Positions 25,211 through 34,436 are shown, numbered from the stretch's first letter. The stretch: DNA of 64,000 bases from an uncultured Poribacteria bacterium (GCA_951828385.1 OX639973.1:3587200-3651199); one strand, 5' to 3'. A program made the numbers and translations. The notes: generated from the letters alone by a model not told the origin.

Positions 25211-26491
25211 TTATCTAACCAATTCAAGAAATGTGTCCCCTATTTCTAAATCAAACGCAATGAAAGTCTGTTTACCTTCACAGAGAAATGTATTGCTCTG
25301 AAAATCGCGTCGGGAACGCACTTCGCGGAGGTCCCACCCGTTGACCTGAACATGGCGTATCGGTACGTCAATAACGAGCGTAAAATTTGCTGTTGGAAAC
25401 TGAGTGGAAAGATTAATCTGTTGTTGTTCTTCCATCACTGTAATGTCAGTGAGTTCACGTGCCATCCAATAGTGACCGATTTCTGAGGTTTTCATCCAAA
25501 TCGTTTTCGTGCCATCCGGATCATAATTGTCGAGTCTCGCCTTAACCGTCTTCAATATGTCAAACCCACACTTTTCACCGTTGAAATAGAACCCGGGCCA
25601 ATGTCCGACAAGGACACACGGAAGTTCTTTTTCGAGAATAGGTGGTAAGCGACCGCCTTGTAAATCCTGCGTGATAAAGCGGTCAGCATCGCCCAAGTCG
25701 TAGCCTGTCCATCCACCGAACCAGTCGCCAGCACATGCGACAATACTGGCAATTGCGATTCCGTTCTCCTTTTCAGCATACCAGATAGGTACATCAGGCA
25801 GTTCATCGTGTTTGAGCCAGAGGAAATAGAAGGGACGCGGGTTGTTATTGACCTCTTGAGAGGCAGTTAGCACGGCTTTCGCATACGCCGCTTCTTGCCG
25901 TTTGCCGAAGGCACCCGGACTGGTCACACCTTCACACGGAATACCGACGTTATCGAGCATTTCCATCGCTGTGATGATATAGTCTGTGAGCCTATCATCA
26001 ACAGGCGGATTCACCCACTCTACCTGTTCCCACGCTTCAGTGAGCGTGAATGTGTTCAGATCAACGACAGCAGTGTGGGTGAGCATCTCCGGTGTCAAAT
26101 CGAAACTGGGCCAAATAAGTTCTCGGTAAACTCGCAACCATGCCTGATATTCCAGGGTCGAACTTTTCTCTACAACTTGGGTAGGAAACCCTTCATCGAC
26201 GCGTCCGATTCCAGCGGGGAAGGGAATAAGGCTGAATTTACCTTTCACGCCGTTTTCCCAACACCATTCTGCCCACTCCGCTGCGAAATCTGCGGGGATT
26301 GTTGGGGGTATTTTTTTCAGTTGCGCGGCGTTACCTTCCCAGCGATCAGGCGGAACACCCGGCTGGTGGCGTGCTTTCCATGCGTGTCGTTGCTGTATCC
26401 AATAGTAAGTGAGGTTGATGACTGGACAAGAATCATCAACGATCAGGGAGAGCGGAGTTCTTAACAACGGATTGCAAACAGTGATGTTCAT
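25211..26491 (-). CDS. Polysaccharide-deacetylase-like protein of unknown function
   Basis: 426 residues with no signal peptide. Near the N-terminus PLSLIVDDSCPVINLTYYW carries the DD pair typical of NodB/carbohydrate-esterase 4 barrels. VVDLNTFTL, GIPCEGVTSPGAFGKR and FYFLWLKHDELPD read like later strands of such a barrel. The C-terminal 70 residues look like a beta-sandwich (HVQVNGWDLREVRSRRDFQSNTFLCEG). I do not recognise a specific family or substrate. It is followed by GDPD on the same strand, 50 bases upstream of the ATG. Confidence 0.6.
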   Translation of the reverse strand: MNITVCNPLLRTPLSLIVDDSCPVINLTYYWIQQRHAWKARHQPGVPPDRWEGNAAQLKKIPPTIPADFAAEWAEWCWENGVKGKFSLIPFPAGIGRVDEGFPTQVVEKSSTLEYQAWLRVYRELIWPSFDLTPEMLTHTAVVDLNTFTLTEAWEQVEWVNPPVDDRLTDYIITAMEMLDNVGIPCEGVTSPGAFGKRQEAAYAKAVLTASQEVNNNPRPFYFLWLKHDELPDVPIWYAEKENGIAIASIVACAGDWFGGWTGYDLGDADRFITQDLQGGRLPPILEKELPCVLVGHWPGFYFNGEKCGFDILKTVKARLDNYDPDGTKTIWMKTSEIGHYWMARELTDITVMEEQQQINLSTQFPTANFTLVIDVPIRHVQVNGWDLREVRSRRDFQSNTFLCEGKQTFIAFDLEIGDTFLELVR

Positions 26492-26541
26492 AGTGATATG
26501 TCCCTATAAGGATGGCATGATAGGATCTTTAAAAGCACCTG

Positions 26542-27309
26542 CTAAAGCTCTTGAAGACAACTTCTGATGTAAGGCACATCATCCACCCACAAACTATCAA
26601 CGCCACCAGATTTCTGCGGCGAGACCGCCCAAGCGACATCCTTTGCTGTCTGAATAAACCCAGCTTCTACAACAATTCCGTTTGTCCGAAGTTGCTCGAC
26701 CTGTCGCGTAACAGCGCGCGTGAAAGTGTTATAGAGTTGAAAGTGGTTAATCCCGCTCCACCCTAAGATGATACGATTTACATCAATCGCTGTGGCAGCC
26801 TTAAGGAAATTCGCCATCGGGTTGATGAGAATCGCGCTCGTCTGTAATCGGGGTTCTAAACGTTTGGCATCAACAAGGAGCTGCTTCCGAAGGTAAAAAG
26901 TGAGAATACTGGTGAGGTGGACGACTTCAAAGCGGCGTACCCGCTCTACGATGATAGGGAGTACTTCCGGTACATCTGTTTTCGGCTCAATAAAGCACGG
27001 CATCTGATGCTCCCGTGTAAATCGGAGGGCATCATCAAGGTGTGCAACCCGTTCATCAGAGGCTTCCACCGTAAGTTGTTGGACTTCCTGCCAGGTGAGT
27101 TCACTGAGCGGTATTGTACACCCAGTGGCTTTCCGAATATTGTCCCGGTTGAAATCGACGTGGATCAACACAGGTTGCTTGTCTTGGGTAAGACAGACAT
27201 CAAACTCATATCCATCGGCACCGTCTGCCAATGCCTGCTTAAAGGAAGCAAGCGTATTTTCCGGGGCGCGCCCCATACCGCCACGATGTGCTAAGAGTTG
27301 AATCTGCAT
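26542..27309 (-). CDS. Glycerophosphodiester phosphodiesterase family protein
   Basis: 255 residues, TIM barrel. Catalytic and metal residues are in order: HRG at 8-10, ENT (18-20), E and D in YEFDVCLTQDKQPVLIHVDFNRD (about 34-55) and a late Glu in CFIEPKTD (about 112). The first catalytic His (AHRGG) and second His (LIHVDF) are both present. It hydrolyses glycerophosphodiesters to glycerol 3-phosphate plus an alcohol. There is no signal peptide, so probably cytoplasmic. Confidence 0.93.
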   Translation of the reverse strand: MQIQLLAHRGGMGRAPENTLASFKQALADGADGYEFDVCLTQDKQPVLIHVDFNRDNIRKATGCTIPLSELTWQEVQQLTVEASDERVAHLDDALRFTREHQMPCFIEPKTDVPEVLPIIVERVRRFEVVHLTSILTFYLRKQLLVDAKRLEPRLQTSAILINPMANFLKAATAIDVNRIILGWSGINHFQLYNTFTRAVTRQVEQLRTNGIVVEAGFIQTAKDVAWAVSPQKSGGVDSLWVDDVPYIRSCLQEL

Positions 27310-27318
27310 AGTTATTAC

Positions 27319-27750
27319 TCAACCATTTTCTACCGGATGTTCTCCGAAGCTTAGCAACGCTCTGCGCAGGTTTATACGCTGAGGAAGATTCATATTCAAA
27401 GCTTCAATTGTTGCTCTACCTATTTGTGTGCGTCCAATAATAGATAGAAGGTCATCGCTCCACCGAAAATGGCGATGCCATTGCTTGAGGCGAGGGTTGA
27501 ACAGTGAGACTCTGCGTCCTGTTTGCGGATCGTGTGCATGCGTTTTCGCGTGTTTATGATTGTTGCACCGCGGGCAGGCCCACGCCAAATTATCCAGCAT
27601 ACTTTCGCCCCCAGTACTTTGAGGGATGATATGATCACAGTGAAAGGAAGAGGTGGCGAAACTATCAGGGGCTCGGCAATATTCGCAAAATCCGTTGGCA
27701 CGCTCTTGAACACGGCGACGTAAGGCTGGAGAAATACGTTCAGAAGGCAC
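27319..27750 (-). CDS. HNH endonuclease
   Basis: 143 residues. The HNH fold is complete: CEYCRAPDS (first zinc pair), FHCDHIIPQSTGGESMLDNLAWACPRCNNHK (catalytic His-His, Asn and second zinc pair). The C-terminal part is basic. The start is a GTG at 27750 with a distant GAGGAG. It is preceded, 36 bases away, by a small helical protein gene on the same strand, a recurring pairing for solitary HNH genes. No restriction, phage or CRISPR genes are near, so the target is unknown. Confidence 0.9.
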   Translation of the reverse strand: MPSERISPALRRRVQERANGFCEYCRAPDSFATSSFHCDHIIPQSTGGESMLDNLAWACPRCNNHKHAKTHAHDPQTGRRVSLFNPRLKQWHRHFRWSDDLLSIIGRTQIGRATIEALNMNLPQRINLRRALLSFGEHPVENG

Positions 27751-27786
27751 TGTTTTCTACTTTTCTCCTCATTGTGGTCTCTCAGA

Positions 27787-28248
27787 TCACCCTTTTTGCA
27801 CAGATTCGTCAGAGAATTCCGGTTCATCAAAATGAGATACGAATAGTCCCAATTCTCCCATAATTTCTTTTACAGGTTTCCCCCAACGTTGCACTAAGAT
27901 CGCTAAGGCTTCAAGACGTTTGACATTCATAATTTCTGATTTCTTGATCAGTTCTTCATACGCCTGCTGCTCATCATCGCTTAAAGTTTCATCTTCACGC
28001 TTGCGCCGTAACTGCCAATAACGCCGATATGCTTTTTCAGGCAATTGCGAATTTTTCCTTATAAACGCTACCACTTCTGCATCTGTGGCATCGGGATCGA
28101 CAGCTTCGCCTATCGCTGCTTCCCGCTGTTGCTGCCATTCCGTTAACTGTCGCGTAAACTCATCCAACTCGACAGGTGATAACTGCTTCACACGCTGTAG
28201 CAAATGTTCAATCTTTAGCTGTGTTGGAGTTTCAATGCTTGCCATCAT
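27787..28248 (-). CDS. Small helical protein paired with HNH nuclease
   Basis: 153 residues, soluble, mainly alpha-helical. It opens ASIETPTQLKIEHLLQRVKQLSPVELDEFTRQL, followed by a charged helical body (YRRYWQLRRKREDETLSDDEQQAYEEL) and an acidic end. Antitoxin-like proteins often open this way (ease of LxxVxxLSxxEL). The start at the double ATG (28248/28245) follows GGAGG. Its partner is probably the HNH gene 36 bases downstream. An antitoxin-type role is inference only. Confidence 0.6.
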   Translation of the reverse strand: MMASIETPTQLKIEHLLQRVKQLSPVELDEFTRQLTEWQQQREAAIGEAVDPDATDAEVVAFIRKNSQLPEKAYRRYWQLRRKREDETLSDDEQQAYEELIKKSEIMNVKRLEALAILVQRWGKPVKEIMGELGLFVSHFDEPEFSDESVQKG

Positions 28249-28293
28249 TACACCTCCTATAAGTACTATACGTGGCATAGATGCCGCTGCAAT

Positions 28294-29019
28294 TCAATTC
28301 TTTTTATGCCACATCTGCTCAAAGTTATCCTGCGGGGCAAAACCTAAGATACGTTTTGTTTTGACATTTGAGAACTGCTGATGCGGTAGATCTGCGAAGA
28401 TGTTAAAAATCTCACAGCGGGAGGGGAGTTCTGCCAGATCAATCTCCAAACCGAGTCGGAATGCTTCACCCGCGTCCCGCCAACTGACAGAAAACGGATT
28501 GAGATCACTACCTTCTGCAATGTCCTCGTGTTCCCGGAAACTCAGGAACAGATAGCAAAGCACATAGATGTCGTAATGCTCGGTGAAGACCTTACAGATT
28601 TCCTGTCCTAACCCTTTCGTCAACGGATAGAGTCCGGTGCTTGTGTGCGGTGGAACATCCGGGTTAATCTCGTAGTCGTAGGTCGTATAGTCATCACCTT
28701 GAATGGTGAAATGCGGTCCGGTGTTGATGACACGGCGGATTCCGTGTTCGACAGCGGCGCGCATTGTGTTATAACACCCACGTGTACTAACATCAAAAGC
28801 CAACTGTCTGTCGTGCCGGAGCACAGAGCAGTTGAGAATCGCGTCCATTCCTTCAGCGGCACGCATCACCTGATCCAACGCACCGACATCAATATGCATC
28901 GATTCATGCTTCGTTTCAATATCGTTGATGTCTGTGACGCGCAAAGTATAGTAAGGTTCCAACGCCTTGACGACATGCGGTCCAAGATAACCGTTACCGC
29001 CCAAAATGAGCACTTTCAT
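28294..29019 (-). CDS. NAD(P)-dependent epimerase/dehydratase family protein
   Basis: 241 residues, extended SDR fold. Glycine motif GGNGYLGPHV at 7-16. The catalytic positions are seen as T in VINTGPHF-type strand and YPLTK (Tyr-x-x-x-Lys, about 131-135). The protein is shorter than typical sugar-nucleotide epimerases (about 310). It ends two bases before the stop region of another family member (29022), so the two form an operon. Substrate unknown. Confidence 0.85.
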   Translation of the reverse strand: MKVLILGGNGYLGPHVVKALEPYYTLRVTDINDIETKHESMHIDVGALDQVMRAAEGMDAILNCSVLRHDRQLAFDVSTRGCYNTMRAAVEHGIRRVINTGPHFTIQGDDYTTYDYEINPDVPPHTSTGLYPLTKGLGQEICKVFTEHYDIYVLCYLFLSFREHEDIAEGSDLNPFSVSWRDAGEAFRLGLEIDLAELPSRCEIFNIFADLPHQQFSNVKTKRILGFAPQDNFEQMWHKKN

Positions 29020-29021
29020 GG

Positions 29022-29741
29022 TTATGCCTCCTTTACCTGTGACGGCACGAATTGTGGTTCAAACTTCAGATGCCCTTTGGCTTTTCCGATCAAAAAGCGG
29101 GAACCGGGAAACTCCGACTGGACATGAAAGATTCGCCACGGCGATGAAGACTCAAGCGCGCCTTGGAAAGCAGCAACTGCATCGTTCATCTCAAGCCACA
29201 TTGAATCATACTCGGCGGTTGCCGCGGCATCAGCAGTGATGAGATTACCGAGACGAAGACATGTCACGTTGATCTTACCTTCGCGACCGAATTCTCTACA
29301 AGTGAACTCACCGAGATGCTTTGAAAGCACAAAACTATCGACTGAGGGTCGCGGTCGCCAACTCTCTGTGACTGTCCAATCTTCACCGTGTTGCTCGAAG
29401 AGACGAAGTGTGCTTGCATAAATGGCATGCTTCACGCCTTCCGCCGCCGCTGCCATCAGCAGGTTATAAGTGCAGCGCGTCTGGTAGTCGATGGCGTAAT
29501 TGTCAGGTTGATCGGCTTCAGCGAGGCGGTCGGGCGGAACTTCGGCAATGTGAATAATAGCATCCATGCCGCGAACGAGCTCGTTGGTTGACTCATCGTG
29601 CCCAAGTTCGCTTTGCACGAAAGTTCCCTCAACATCCTCAACGGGATATAACTCTGTTAAGCGGAGCGTATGTTCTTCCGCTAATGCGCCTGCTACATTA
29701 CGCGCCAGTTCGGAACCAGCAGAGGTAATCAAGATATTCAT
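29022..29741 (-). CDS. NAD(P)-dependent epimerase/dehydratase family protein (paralogue)
   Basis: 239 residues, same short extended-SDR type as the gene downstream. N-terminal nucleotide motif TSAGSELARNVAGAL lacks one glycine of the classic GxxGxxG (reads SAGSELA), so NAD(P) binding may be altered. The Tyr-x-x-x-Lys site is replaced by DSFVLSKHLGE (Phe-x-x-x-Lys), so catalysis is doubtful. It precedes the paralogue by two bases. A redox role is less certain than for its neighbour. Confidence 0.8.
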   Translation of the reverse strand: MNILITSAGSELARNVAGALAEEHTLRLTELYPVEDVEGTFVQSELGHDESTNELVRGMDAIIHIAEVPPDRLAEADQPDNYAIDYQTRCTYNLLMAAAAEGVKHAIYASTLRLFEQHGEDWTVTESWRPRPSVDSFVLSKHLGEFTCREFGREGKINVTCLRLGNLITADAAATAEYDSMWLEMNDAVAAFQGALESSSPWRIFHVQSEFPGSRFLIGKAKGHLKFEPQFVPSQVKEA

Positions 29742-29935
29742 ATTTTTATTTTTTTAATTATTAAGTTTCTGCTCCGATTTTTCCGATTTGACAATCAACT
29801 CGTGCTTTTTTATTCGCCTTCGGAGTCGAGTTGATCATCAAAAAATCGGGCTTCCGACAAGAGTAAACAATATCGGAGGAATTAAAGGTTTAAGGACCTA
29901 TGGGGGCAGAACAAAAAACGATCTATGAACTGCTG

Positions 29936-30343
29936 CTACAAAGCATCCTGAATCTTTGCCGCAATATTGCCGATTTCTTCCATATCCCCTTCACTCGGTC
30001 GCCACGGTAATCGAAGTGGATCGCCTTCCCATCGCGGGATGAGGTGGAGATGGAAATGAAAAACGGTCTGAAATCCTGCGGCTTCATTCGACTGAAAGAG
30101 GTTAAGCCCATCAGGGTTTAATGCTGCCCGAATCGCGTTTGCGAGCGGAATCGCGGCTTGCATAATTTTGCTGCCGATCTCCGTGGGCATATCAAAGATA
30201 TTTCTATAGTGTTGCTTCGGTATAACGAGGGTATGCCCTGGGTTTGCCGGCGCAATATCCATAAACGCAAAGACATGTTCATCTTCATATACTTTGGCTG
30301 CCGGAATCTCACCAGCAATAATCTTACAAAAGATACAATCCAT
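29936..30343 (-). CDS. HIT-family nucleotide hydrolase/transferase
   Basis: 135 residues. CIFCKIIAGEIPAAKVYEDEHVFAFMDIAPANPGHTLVIPKQH is the characteristic HIT N-terminus, with a CxxC zinc site. The catalytic histidine triad is HFHLHLIPR (about 97-104). Such proteins hydrolyse AMP-lysine, ApnA or similar phosphoramidates. It is a monocistronic gene; the 194-base gap to 29741 is AT-rich with an imperfect dyad around TTTTCCGATTTGACAA...TCGGG. Confidence 0.95.
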   Translation of the reverse strand: MDCIFCKIIAGEIPAAKVYEDEHVFAFMDIAPANPGHTLVIPKQHYRNIFDMPTEIGSKIMQAAIPLANAIRAALNPDGLNLFQSNEAAGFQTVFHFHLHLIPRWEGDPLRLPWRPSEGDMEEIGNIAAKIQDAL

Positions 30344-30440
30344 TACGTTGTTTCCTTACACTAAATCTTGGTAGCTATTTTAGCAAATTTGGCACAGAAA
30401 ATCAACTGGAAACTTACGGTGAAAAAAAACAGAAATGTGG

Positions 30441-30446
30441 TATACT
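30441..30446 (+). promoter_or_regulatory. Extended -10 promoter for the 30506 lipoprotein
   Basis: TGTGG-TATACT is an extended -10 (TGnTATACT) 60 bases before the GTG start. No good -35 is seen at 17 bases. Confidence 0.45.
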
Positions 30447-30505
30447 AATTTATGCCAAGACCACTTCATTAAAAAACGTCGAAAACAAAAGCAAGGAGCA
30501 TTAAA

Positions 30506-31150
30506 GTGAGATGTACTTTTATTCCTTTACACATAGTACTGATCGGTATTCTTGTTGGTTCCTTTTTCTTTTCAGGCTGCGCTAGCAAAAATACCAAAAC
30601 TGTGGAATCCGAAACGCGTTCAGTAGATGGACAAACTGTCCAATTGTCTAAAATGTCTAAAGATCAAAACGCGAAGGCAAAGAAACCGAAAGAAGATTTC
30701 ATCATCGGGTTCAATCCGTTCAAGGACGACCCAGATAATCCCAGTCCACACAACCCACTTGTGAAAAAGTTTGGGGACATTCCGCAAGTTCGGACCTATA
30801 TACGGCTACAGCGGAAGTATTTAAGTGGGAAACCGCTCACAATTGATGAAGCGATTGACCTCCATACTGCAGAACTACACCTGTATCAATGGCAAAAGAC
30901 GAAAGCGTGGCTAAAATATCTAAAAGAACGTAGAAAGGTGTTAGAAACAAGTGGAAGGTTAGATGAATTTAAATGGAAGTATACCGGGTCAACAACCACC
31001 GATTATACCCGGAAGGGCTACACGCTCAAAACACATACCCATCCGGATGGCAGCAAAACCATACACGATTCCCGTGTGGAAGGCGTGATAGAGGTCCCAC
31101 CACAAGCAAAATCGCCGTATACAGATGATAAGAGTAATGAAAAACCCTGA
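30506..31150 (+). CDS. Lipoprotein of unknown function
   Basis: 214 residues. A GTG start at 30506 behind AAGGAG gives a hydrophobic signal sequence ending FFSGC-AS, a lipobox with Cys at about 25. The mature part contains KFGDIPQVRTYIRLQRKYLSGKPLTIDEAIDLHTAELHLYQWQKTKAWLKYLKERRK, a helical region, then a Tyr/Thr-rich strand region with HTHPDGSKTIHDSRVEG. No family recognised. It is not linked to a neighbour on its strand. Confidence 0.75.
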   Translation: MRCTFIPLHIVLIGILVGSFFFSGCASKNTKTVESETRSVDGQTVQLSKMSKDQNAKAKKPKEDFIIGFNPFKDDPDNPSPHNPLVKKFGDIPQVRTYIRLQRKYLSGKPLTIDEAIDLHTAELHLYQWQKTKAWLKYLKERRKVLETSGRLDEFKWKYTGSTTTDYTRKGYTLKTHTHPDGSKTIHDSRVEGVIEVPPQAKSPYTDDKSNEKP

Positions 31151-31212
31151 TGGATTTTAAAATTTGGGAGTGCAGTGGGTACGCGCGAACGGACAGAGAT
31201 TTTTGGGGATTT

Positions 31213-31238
31213 ACGGGGTTTGCCGAAGCATTCCCCGT
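31213..31238 (+). terminator. Hairpin after the 30506 lipoprotein
   Basis: ACGGGG-N14-CCCCGT followed by a T-rich run (TTGTTCAGATTTTTCTGTT) 60 bases after the stop codon. A probable terminator. The rest of the gap 31151-31668 holds only the possible small gene at 31256. Confidence 0.5.
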
Positions 31239-31255
31239 TTGTTCAGATTTTTCTG

Positions 31256-31441
31256 TTATTTCCGTTTCGGGAGGGCATTGATAGCATACCATAGCAGCAT
31301 TGCAAGGGTGCGGTGTTCATGATTTCTCGACCGCGAGCGTCTATAGTGATTACTACCGTGCCGACATCCCATGGTATTATAGAGTGTGGTTTTTTTGACA
31401 CTTACCAACTTTAAGGCTTTCAAAGCCGCTAATTTTGGCAT
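31256..31441 (-). CDS. Possible small basic protein (61 aa)
   Basis: The frame MPKLAALKALKLVSVKKTTL... has GGAGG eight bases before its ATG. The composition is Lys/Arg/His-rich, with RHGSNHYRRSRSRNHEHR. I recognise no family. It may be a genuine small gene or chance; the N-terminal phase (KLVSVKKTTLYNTMGC) looks protein-like. It lies inside a 519-base gap between convergent genes. Confidence 0.35.
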   Translation of the reverse strand: MPKLAALKALKLVSVKKTTLYNTMGCRHGSNHYRRSRSRNHEHRTLAMLLWYAINALPKRK

Positions 31442-31668
31442 TTCTCAATCCTCCAAATGTTCCAATTTGCACAATTAACGTAAAAAGATACACATCGGGT
31501 ACAAAAATAGGAGTGGGAAAATCTCACTTGTCCACCCATCGCTATAAAACTACGAACAACCTCTAAATATTGAGTTCAGACGCATAACAGCGGAAAAGGT
31601 TTAGACAATATCACACCATTATAGATTTTACCAGAGTCCCTTCGCCTAACGATACGCCTTAAAATTTT

Positions 31669-32634
31669 CTAATACCACGCCGCCTTATTGACGACGTTTC
31701 GCAACGGCTCACCCTCAACGAACCGACGCGCGTTTTCCAAGAAAAGTTCAAATCGCCGTGCTTCGATATTCTCCGCATCTTTGACAGCGATGTGTGGTGT
31801 TATTAATACATTCGGCAACTGCCACAACAGGCTTTCGGCAGGCAACGGTTCAACTTCAAACACGTCCAAGCCACACCCTGCAATAATACCCTGTTCAAGT
31901 GCTGAAACGAGGTCAGCAAGTTTTGTCGTCTTGCCGCGTCCGATATTGATGAAGTAAGCGGTGTTTTTCATCACGGAAAATCGCTCTTTGTGCCACATTC
32001 CTTCGGTTTCCGGTGTGTGTGGTGTCGTGGTTATGACAAAGTCGGCAAGTGGAAGGAGTGTGTCCAGTTCTGCAGGCGCGTGCCTCTCCACAAAAGGCAC
32101 CTCATACTCCCAGCGCGCGTCAACACCGATTACTTTCATCCCGAATTCGTTACAGAGGCGTGCAGTCTCATGCCCGATCCCGCCAACACCGACAATCAGT
32201 GCTGTCGCTTGTGCGAGGTCAACGTATCCACTTTTGCGGGCATCTTTACCCCAGACTCCTTCACGTTGTGCGCCCATATAATAGGGCAACCCACGCGCAA
32301 GTGCAAGCACGAACATCATGATATGCTGTGCGATATGGTCGTTGTAGATACCACGTGGGTTACAGACGACAACCGGATGTTCAATCAGTGCGGGATAATA
32401 ATAGCCGGGGAAGGGACCCGCAGCAGGGTTCTGCAGCCATCGGAGGTTTTTCGCCAACGGCAGTTGTTCAGGTGACACCCAACCATAAACAGCATCTGTA
32501 TCCGGAAGGTGTTCCGCGACTGCTTCATCTATCTCTGGCAAGACAACGGTATATGCGGGTAATTCGTTGTGAAGACGTTCAGCCCATTCGTGTGATTCCG
32601 CGTTCTGCGGCGGCATGATTATAAGTTTTGGCAC
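31669..32634 (-). CDS. D-2-hydroxyacid dehydrogenase
   Basis: 321 residues. NAD motif VGVGGIGHETARL (about 149-161) followed by acidic VIGVDAR, and the family signature ITTTPHTPETEGMWHKERFSVMK. Catalytic Arg in NIGRGKTT (about 230), Glu in VFEVEPLP (about 259) and His in ITPHIA (about 278) are all present. It reduces 2-oxoacids to D-2-hydroxyacids or the reverse. Monocistronic as far as seen; divergent from the XPB gene. Confidence 0.94.
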   Translation of the reverse strand: MPKLIIMPPQNAESHEWAERLHNELPAYTVVLPEIDEAVAEHLPDTDAVYGWVSPEQLPLAKNLRWLQNPAAGPFPGYYYPALIEHPVVVCNPRGIYNDHIAQHIMMFVLALARGLPYYMGAQREGVWGKDARKSGYVDLAQATALIVGVGGIGHETARLCNEFGMKVIGVDARWEYEVPFVERHAPAELDTLLPLADFVITTTPHTPETEGMWHKERFSVMKNTAYFINIGRGKTTKLADLVSALEQGIIAGCGLDVFEVEPLPAESLLWQLPNVLITPHIAVKDAENIEARRFELFLENARRFVEGEPLRNVVNKAAWY

Positions 32635-32715
32635 GGGTAGTCTGTTCCTCTCTGTAGTTTTAATATGCTTATTTTAGCACAAGGCTGTCAGAAAATCAAG
32701 ATTTGCATAAAAAAC

Positions 32716-32743
32716 TTGATTTCCTGCTGGGTTTCAGTATAAT
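32716..32743 (+). promoter_or_regulatory. Sigma-70-type promoter for the XPB/Bax1 genes
   Basis: TTGATT, 16 bases, TATAAT, about 50 bases before the start of the helicase gene. Confidence 0.7.
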
Positions 32744-32782
32744 AGAAGCATTAACAATCAATCAAAACTCTAATTTGACGCT

Positions 32783-34186
32783 TTGAGAAGCATTATGTCC
32801 TTGCCTCTTAAAATCAACTTTGACAAAGGCACCCTCATCCTACAGAACGTCCCAGAGGTACTCGAATCACAGTTGCCAGACCTCCGTTGGGATGAGCGCA
32901 CCCTCACCTTCCGTGCTCCCGCCTACCGCTATCGACACATCGTCTCGCAGCTGCGCGCACACAATGTCTCTTATCAGGATACAGCACGACAATTCACAAT
33001 AGAATCCTTTACACACCAAAAAGTGATTTCGCCCTATCCGTATCAGACCGAGGCGATTGATGCATGGCACGCCAACGGTAAACGCGGGGTTGTAAGCCTC
33101 CCTACGGGTGCCGGTAAAACCTTCATCGCAATCTTACTCATTGCCGAAACGCAACGCCCCACACTCGTACACGTGCCGACAATCGATCTTATGCACCAGT
33201 GGCACACGGTGTTGACGGAACACTTCAAACAAGAGATCGGACTTTATGGTGGCGGTCAGCACGAATTGCGAGATATTACGGTGACGACCTATCAATCCGC
33301 TGTCATGCACGCGCCGCATTACGGAAACCGATTCGGCTTCGTCATCTTTGACGAGTGCCACCATCTGCCGGGGGAACAGTATCAATATGCTGCGATCAGT
33401 AGCATCGCCCCTTTTCGGTTGGGGTTGACAGCCACACCTGAACGCGTTGATGGGAAAGAGAGCCGACTCTATGCGCTTGTCGGCGAGTGCTGTTATGAGG
33501 CGAAGGTACAGGAACTCTCTGGGAAAACACTCTCCGAGTATCGCGTTGTGACCATCGCGGTTGAGATGGAAGATACAGAACGGATCCGCTACGAGGAAGC
33601 GCGCAGCACTTACTTAAATTTCCTCAAACAAGCAAGAATCAATATGGGTACCCCGCGCGGATGGCATACATTCCTCTGGAAAGCCTCACAAACGGAGGAA
33701 GGCCGTGCTGCCTTCAAAGCATATCTCACCCAAAAACAGATCAGTTTTGCCTCCACTACAAAACAGGAATGGGTGTGGAAATTGCTACAGAGACACCGCG
33801 GCGATCGGATTCTCATCTTTACACAAGATAACGATACAGCGTATCAAATTGGCACGCGCTTCTTCCTCCCTGTGCTAACACATCAGACGAAACTCAAGGA
33901 GCGACACGCGTTTTTGAATGGGTTTCGCGACGGCACGTATTCTATCCTCGTCACCTCAAAAGTACTCAATGAAGGGGTAGATGTGCCGGAGGCGAATGTC
34001 GCTATCATCGTCTCAGGAAGCGGGAGCGTCCGGGAACATGTGCAACGGCTCGGACGCATCCTCCGCAAACGCGAAGGTAAACAAGCAGTACTTTACGAAC
34101 TCATCTCTAAGCAAACGGGTGAACATTTCGTCAACAAGCGACGGAGACAACATCACGCCTACCAGACACCTCAAAAATTCGTATAG
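32783..34186 (+). CDS. XPB/Rad25-like superfamily 2 DNA helicase
   Basis: 467 residues. N-terminal damage-recognition-like domain about 1-85 (PDLRWDERTLTFRAPAYRYRHIVSQL). Helicase motifs: Q-type YPYQTEAIDAW, Walker A LPTGAGKTF (about 111), DECH in IFDECHHLPG (about 192), LTATPERVDG (III) and VLNEGVDVPEANVAI / VQRLGRILRK (V-VI). Length and order match archaeal-type XPB, an ATPase that opens damaged DNA. The start may be ATG at 32795 (MSLPLKIN). The next gene (34437) encodes DUF790/Bax1, the known nuclease partner of XPB. An NER-like repair module is implied. Confidence 0.92.
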   Translation: MRSIMSLPLKINFDKGTLILQNVPEVLESQLPDLRWDERTLTFRAPAYRYRHIVSQLRAHNVSYQDTARQFTIESFTHQKVISPYPYQTEAIDAWHANGKRGVVSLPTGAGKTFIAILLIAETQRPTLVHVPTIDLMHQWHTVLTEHFKQEIGLYGGGQHELRDITVTTYQSAVMHAPHYGNRFGFVIFDECHHLPGEQYQYAAISSIAPFRLGLTATPERVDGKESRLYALVGECCYEAKVQELSGKTLSEYRVVTIAVEMEDTERIRYEEARSTYLNFLKQARINMGTPRGWHTFLWKASQTEEGRAAFKAYLTQKQISFASTTKQEWVWKLLQRHRGDRILIFTQDNDTAYQIGTRFFLPVLTHQTKLKERHAFLNGFRDGTYSILVTSKVLNEGVDVPEANVAIIVSGSGSVREHVQRLGRILRKREGKQAVLYELISKQTGEHFVNKRRRQHHAYQTPQKFV

Positions 34187-34225
34187 TCTAAAATCGCGTA
34201 ACTCGTGATGAAGCAGATCGCTTAT

Positions 34226-34353
34226 GGGGTTTTTGCTGGGGGTGTTTTTGCTGGGGTATTTCTGCGTATTGATAGGGTATTTCTGCGGATTTCTGCGTAT
34301 TGCTTGGGGTTTTTGATAGGGTGTTTCTGCGTATTTCTGCGGATTTCTTCGCG
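34226..34353. repeat. TTTCTGCG-type tandem degenerate repeat, copy 1
   Basis: The gap between xpb and bax1 holds tandem degenerate units such as GGGTATTTCTGCGTATTGCTTGGGGTTTTTG. Related copies are at 41771-41818 and, inverted, at 47507-47535. No coding on the plus strand; a long antisense frame here is a shadow of the repeat. Confidence 0.75.
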
Positions 34354-34436
34354 TACGCCGCAAAATGGAGAACGGATTCGAGAAAACAATGCTAAAGTCC
34401 AAAGCTACGTCATTTAACCGCAAGGTATAATTAAAA

